A stretch of DNA of 16,821 nt, from contig JAISTL010000082.1 of NCBI GenBank assembly GCA_031272615.1, positions 1-16,821 of the forward strand. The letters are read 5' to 3'. This DNA comes from Methylobacteriaceae bacterium. Lineage in GTDB: Bacteria; Pseudomonadota; Alphaproteobacteria; Rhizobiales; Beijerinckiaceae. Below are positions 13,371-16,821 of the stretch, one piece after another. The translations under genes and the position numbers were made by a program. Position 1 is the first letter of the stretch. Every line of letters starts with the position of its first letter. A model generated the notes under the pieces. That model worked only from the letters and a program-made list of their open reading frames with translations, did not search any database and was not told the origin of the DNA.

Positions 13371-15365
13371 ATGAAACGTTTGTCAGTCTTTTCCGCCATT
13401 CTGGTCGCGGGGGCTCAGCCTTTTTGCGCGGCATCCGCCGAGGAAGCGGGGGTGCTGGATACGGTGGTGGTGACCGCCAATCGCGCCGAGGAAGCGAGGC
13501 GTGAGGTCAGCAGCAATGTGACGGTGATTTCCGGCGAGGAAATCCGCGAGTCCAGCGCGCAAAACCTTGCGGATATCCTGAACCGGAAGGGGTTCGTCGT
13601 CACCAATCAGGGAACCCAGAAAACCGTACAGATTCGAGGCATCGCCCAGCGGTCGATGGGTACCGAGATGACCTCCGAATTGCTGGTGCTGTTGAACGGC
13701 CGGCGTATCGGCGCCAACAACGTGGCGTTGATGGGCCTGGCGAATATCGACCATATCGAGATTATCCGCGGCCCCGCGGCGGTGCAGTTCGGCCCGTCGG
13801 CCATGGGCGGCGTCATCAACGTCATCACCAAACGCGGCACGGAGCAGGTGGAAGCCTCGGTTGAAACCGGCATCGGCAGTTACGGCTTGCACAAGGAGAT
13901 TGTCTCCATCAGCGGGGCACAGAACGGTTTCGATTTTTCCGTCGGCCTCTCTGAGAACGGCCGGAAGGATTATCAGATTTCCGGTGGAAAAACCTGGAAA
14001 CACACCGCTGTCGATTCCCTGCTGTCGGGGAATATCGATTTCGGCTACACGTTCCTCGAAAAGCACCGGATCGGCCTCAATTTCAACTATTACGGGATGC
14101 ACAACGGCGAGTCTCCGGCTGACGGCTGGGCGGGAACCGGCGCCGTCGGGTTCAACTCTGACTACAACCTCTACGATCTGACCAACACCAACCTGGCGTT
14201 GACCTATGACGGCGCGACCGCGGATGACCGGTTCAAATGGAACGCGCGCTATTCCGGCGGTTCCGATGTCTCCGACGGCCGTCATTTCAGCAGTGCCTGG
14301 GGGAACAGCTCGGACAAAAATACTCTGAAAAATCAATCATTTGCCGCACAGGTCGGCTATGATGACAAAATGTTCGCGCTGACCGCCGGGCTCGATTATG
14401 TCAAATACGATTACGAGCGGCGCGGGTCATGGACCAGCGACGAAAGCCGGATGGAGGATTTCGGCGGCTATCTGTCGGCCAAGGTGAGGCTGTTCGACGA
14501 AAAACTGATTCTCTCCGCCGCCGGTCGTTTCGACACGTTCAACGTGTCGCTGGGCAGCGTCAGCAAGGAGTACACCGATCACAACCTCGCACCGTCGGTG
14601 GGTATCGCCTATCTGCCGGTGGATTGGCTGAAACTTCGGGCGCACTATGCCGAGGGCTTCCGTATGCCCGGACCCGACGAAGTGATCGGCAGCAACTATT
14701 ATGTGGCGAATTACGATCTGCGGCCGGAAAAGAGCAAGACCTTCGAGGTCGGCGCCGATGTGGCGTGGAATTTCATCGATGCCGGACTCACCTTCTTCCG
14801 GACGGATTTCGAGGACAAGATCGTAGCCGTGCCGCTCGGCCTGTGGCTGTATCAGCATGAGAACGTGGACGGCGCGCGCGTTTCCGGCATTGAACTGGCT
14901 CTGAAGGCTGATCTCGGCAAGGCGTTCAACCGGGAGTTCGAGCTTTCGCCCTTCGTCAATCTCAACTATCTGACCGAGCGCAAAAACCTGGATGCCGACC
15001 TCATTTCGGCGGTGGGGAGCGATGTGCTGCCCGACACGCCGCGGACAACGGTAACCTACGGCCTGAAATTCAAGCATCCCGGCTGGGGGTTCACCGCCAA
15101 CGTACAGGCGCGCTATTTCAGCGCCGTTCTCAACCGCGATTTTCGCGCCGCCAGCCCCACCTACTATCAGTATGTGGAGGGCGGCGACACCACGGTGGTG
15201 GACGTGAGCTTCGAGCAGGAGATCTATAAATACAAGGATAAGGGGGTGCTGAGCATCCGCGGCGAGGTCAACAATCTGTTTGACAACGATAACGAGTTTT
15301 ATCTCGATTATCCCGAGCCGGGCCGCAACTTCTACGCGTCGCTGCGCTACAACATGAAATTCTGA
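13371..15365 (+). CDS. btuB: TonB-dependent outer-membrane receptor, probable cobalamin/corrinoid receptor (BtuB-type)
   Basis: Outer-membrane beta-barrel of 664 residues with an N-terminal plug. The signal peptide ends about residue 23 (CAASA), followed by a TonB box around DTVVVTA. The plug contains VSSNVTVISGEEIRES, VQIRGI, VLLNGRRIG, IDHIEIIRGPAAVQFGPSAMGGVINVITKRG. The barrel ends RNFYASLRYNMKF with the terminal Phe expected for outer-membrane insertion. ATG at 13371 has AGGGAG eight bases upstream; an in-frame GTG at 13362 overlaps that site. The length is close to BtuB (about 600), shorter than most siderophore receptors. Substrate is inferred from the cobalamin riboswitch in the leader and from neighbouring tonB and BtuCD-type genes. 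Confidence 0.88.
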   Translation: MKRLSVFSAILVAGAQPFCAASAEEAGVLDTVVVTANRAEEARREVSSNVTVISGEEIRESSAQNLADILNRKGFVVTNQGTQKTVQIRGIAQRSMGTEMTSELLVLLNGRRIGANNVALMGLANIDHIEIIRGPAAVQFGPSAMGGVINVITKRGTEQVEASVETGIGSYGLHKEIVSISGAQNGFDFSVGLSENGRKDYQISGGKTWKHTAVDSLLSGNIDFGYTFLEKHRIGLNFNYYGMHNGESPADGWAGTGAVGFNSDYNLYDLTNTNLALTYDGATADDRFKWNARYSGGSDVSDGRHFSSAWGNSSDKNTLKNQSFAAQVGYDDKMFALTAGLDYVKYDYERRGSWTSDESRMEDFGGYLSAKVRLFDEKLILSAAGRFDTFNVSLGSVSKEYTDHNLAPSVGIAYLPVDWLKLRAHYAEGFRMPGPDEVIGSNYYVANYDLRPEKSKTFEVGADVAWNFIDAGLTFFRTDFEDKIVAVPLGLWLYQHENVDGARVSGIELALKADLGKAFNREFELSPFVNLNYLTERKNLDADLISAVGSDVLPDTPRTTVTYGLKFKHPGWGFTANVQARYFSAVLNRDFRAASPTYYQYVEGGDTTVVDVSFEQEIYKYKDKGVLSIRGEVNNLFDNDNEFYLDYPEPGRNFYASLRYNMKF

Positions 15366-15465
15366 AAGCCATGGGGCTTCGGGGTTTGGTGAGCGCGGTA
15401 AAGCGGAACGCATCACATCAGCCGCATCAGTTTCGGCCCTCTTTTGTCTCTGGCCGAAGAACCGG

Positions 15466-15505
15466 AAGACCGGGCGGGGACCCACTCTCCCCGCCCGGTC
15501 TTTCT
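15466..15505. terminator. Terminator between the convergent receptor and permease genes
   Basis: A perfect 15-bp stem, AAGACCGGGCGGGGA (15466-15480) with TCCCCGCCCGGTCTT (15488-15502), loop CCCACTC, then a short T-rich tail TCTG on the plus strand. It probably ends the receptor transcript and may also stop minus-strand transcripts from the permease side, where the tail is poorer. A second inverted repeat, TTCGGCC/GGCCGAA (15432-15438, 15452-15458), lies just before it. Confidence 0.85.
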
Positions 15506-15548
15506 GTGCGCAAAACGGCGGCTCTACGCGATGCTACCCCGGCGTTTC

Positions 15549-16538
15549 TCAGAACAGCTCGTCGTTGCGTCCGGCGCGGAACAGCGTCCACAGGAAAAAC
15601 GGTCCGCCGAGCAGCGCCGTGATGATGCCGATGGGGAGTTCCGCCGGGGCGAGAAGGGTGCGGGCCGCCAGATCGCACAGGATCAGGAAGGCGCCGCCCA
15701 TGAAGAACACCACCGGCAGCAACCGCCGGTGTGACCAGCCGAACAGGATGCGGCAAATCTGCGGCACCATCATGCCGACAAAGCTGATGGGCCCGGCCAT
15801 GGAGACGATGGTCCCCACCATGGCCGACGCCGCGAGGAAAATGATGAGTTTGGTTTGTCCCACCCGCACGCCGCGGCTGGCGGCAATGTCCTCACCCGCG
15901 GTGAGCAGGTCGATTTCCTGCGTGATGCGCCCGATGCACAGGGCGCCGACGATGACCACAAAGGCGAGGTCCGGCAGGCGCGGAATTTCGATGCCGGAGA
16001 GCGATCCCATCAGCCAGTGCAGGATGCGCATGGAATCCTGGGTGGAGCTGAGATACTGGATGAACATCACCAGGCTGGAGAAAAAGAAATTGATGATGAC
16101 GCCGGCGAGCAGCATCACCGGGGTGGAAAAACCGCCCTTGGCCCGCGTGATGAGATAAACCGTCGCTACCGAAATCAGCCCGCCGGTGAGGGCCGCGCCG
16201 ATGCTGCCGAGGCTGCCGAGAACCGTCACACCGGCGCCGAGCCGGAAATAGAGCGACGCGCCGAGGGCGGCGCCGCTGGAAACGCCGAGGGTGAAGGGCG
16301 TGGCCAGCGGGTTGCGGAACAACGCCTGGAACACCATGCCGCTGACGGCGAGGCCGGCGCCGCTCAGAAACGCCAGCACCACCCGGGGCAGACGCAACCG
16401 CCAGAACAGCTCGAAGTCCGGGCTGCCGGCATCGAACAGCGCTGCCGGGGTGATGACGCTCATGCCGAAAAACGGGCTCGTCAGCGCCACAAGCACACAC
16501 ACAACGATGACAAATCTGACTCCGGTTACCCTCGTCAT
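15549..16538 (-). CDS. btuC: FecCD/BtuC-family ABC transporter permease, probable cobalamin permease
   Basis: Inner-membrane permease of the BtuC/FecCD/FhuB family, 329 residues, with about ten hydrophobic helices. Family motifs: RLPRVVLAFLSGAGLAVSGMV and FQALFRNPLATPFTLGVSSG, AMVGTIVSMAGPISFVGMMVPQI, RRLLPVVFFMGGAFLILCDLAART, and ELPIGIITALLGGPFFLW near the C-terminus. ATG at 16538 is seven bases after the upstream ATPase stop; the frame stays open upstream but that part overlaps the ATPase gene. The ribosome-binding site is weak (TGAGAG), consistent with coupling. The family also carries haem and ferric siderophores; cobalamin is inferred from the riboswitch-controlled receptor opposite. 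Confidence 0.87.
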   Translation of the reverse strand: MTRVTGVRFVIVVCVLVALTSPFFGMSVITPAALFDAGSPDFELFWRLRLPRVVLAFLSGAGLAVSGMVFQALFRNPLATPFTLGVSSGAALGASLYFRLGAGVTVLGSLGSIGAALTGGLISVATVYLITRAKGGFSTPVMLLAGVIINFFFSSLVMFIQYLSSTQDSMRILHWLMGSLSGIEIPRLPDLAFVVIVGALCIGRITQEIDLLTAGEDIAASRGVRVGQTKLIIFLAASAMVGTIVSMAGPISFVGMMVPQICRILFGWSHRRLLPVVFFMGGAFLILCDLAARTLLAPAELPIGIITALLGGPFFLWTLFRAGRNDELF

Positions 16539-16545
16539 GGCGCTC

Positions 16546-16821
16546 TCAATCAGGCAGTACAACCGGAAGACCGGTTTTGGGATGGGTGAACGTGGTGAAC
16601 CGGTGTTGAAAGGCGCGTTCCAGCACATCGTCGTCCAGCAGCTTTGCCGCCGGACCGAAAAACAGCTGACGCCCCTCCTTCAGCACCAGCGCCGAGCCGC
16701 CGACAAAAAACGGATGGTTGAGGTCATGGGTGACGGTGAGGATGGTGAGCCCCTCCGTTTGGTTGAGGTCTTTCAACAGGTGGTCGAGTTCCGAAGCGTG
16801 GCGCGGATCGAGAAAAGACGC
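16546..16821 (-). CDS. ABC transporter ATP-binding protein, C-terminal part (BtuD/FecE-type, 5' end off window)
   Basis: The last 91 residues of an ATPase that enters from the right edge on the minus strand. Base 16821 is the first base of a codon, and the reading starts ASFLDPRHASELDHLL, where FLDP is the D-loop just after Walker B (which lies off window). LTVTHDLNHP contains the switch histidine, and GSALVLKEGRQLFFGPAAKLL is the usual C-terminal element. This tail (to DVLERAF and HPKTGLPVVLPD) is typical of ATPases paired with FecCD/BtuC permeases. Seven bases separate it from the permease gene. The Walker A and signature motifs cannot be checked here. Confidence 0.88.
   Translation of the reverse strand, partial: ASFLDPRHASELDHLLKDLNQTEGLTILTVTHDLNHPFFVGGSALVLKEGRQLFFGPAAKLLDDDVLERAFQHRFTTFTHPKTGLPVVLPD

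Noticed and set aside
13383..14336. 317-codon open frame on the minus strand opposite the receptor gene
   Set aside because: Antisense shadow of the receptor gene; no ribosome-binding site or domain.
14427..15485. 352-codon open frame on the minus strand opposite the receptor gene
   Set aside because: Runs through the convergent terminator and the receptor gene; composition matches a shadow frame.

Overview
The window is a GC-rich bacterial chromosomal segment that most likely comes from an alphaproteobacterium. The evidence is the direct-repeat SOS box GTTC-N7-GTTC upstream of lexA, a K+-independent-type H+-pyrophosphatase, a livKHMGF operon whose LivM has an N-terminal extension, and TonB-dependent outer-membrane uptake. 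I cannot resolve the order or genus from sequence alone. No tRNA, rRNA, CRISPR array, insertion sequence or prophage gene is visible.

Region 1 (1-1089): the 3' part of hppA (membrane proton-pumping pyrophosphatase), closed by a strong intrinsic terminator. Region 2 (1090-6568): a long, hairpin-rich leader, then a complete branched-chain amino-acid ABC transporter operon, livK-livH-livM-livG-livF. The last four genes are tightly coupled by stop/start overlaps or short spacings. livK is separated from livH by 170 bases holding a long hairpin, which fits the usual excess of binding protein over membrane parts.

Region 3 (6547-9540, minus strand): lexA, then an ADP-ribosylglycohydrolase-family gene, then a membrane-anchored flavodoxin/2x[4Fe-4S] (EFR1-type) protein, all in one direction with gaps of 58-89 bases. 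The lexA promoter region carries an SOS box. The co-orientation suggests, but does not prove, that the two downstream genes are part of an SOS-linked transcript. Region 4 (9541-10592): a long intergenic stretch and a lone TSUP/TauE-SafE family permease gene.

Region 5 (10613-16821): a vitamin B12 (corrinoid) uptake region. A first cobalamin riboswitch precedes exbB-exbD-tonB, the energy-transducing complex. A second cobalamin riboswitch, with a clear intrinsic terminator, precedes a TonB-dependent outer-membrane receptor of BtuB type. Convergent to these, and separated by a perfect 15-bp-stem terminator, are a BtuC/FecCD-type permease and the end of its ATPase gene. Together they would bring a corrinoid across the outer membrane (receptor plus TonB-ExbB-ExbD) and the inner membrane (BtuCD), with the first two transcripts shut off when B12 is plentiful. 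Both riboswitch leaders begin with the same 11-base element GCTTGACCGCC, which looks like a shared -35 promoter region.

Most of the window is recognisable biology. The parts that deserve a second look are the paired B12 riboswitches with different expression platforms, the lexA/ADP-ribosylhydrolase/EFR1 cluster, and the run of inverted repeats in the liv leader.
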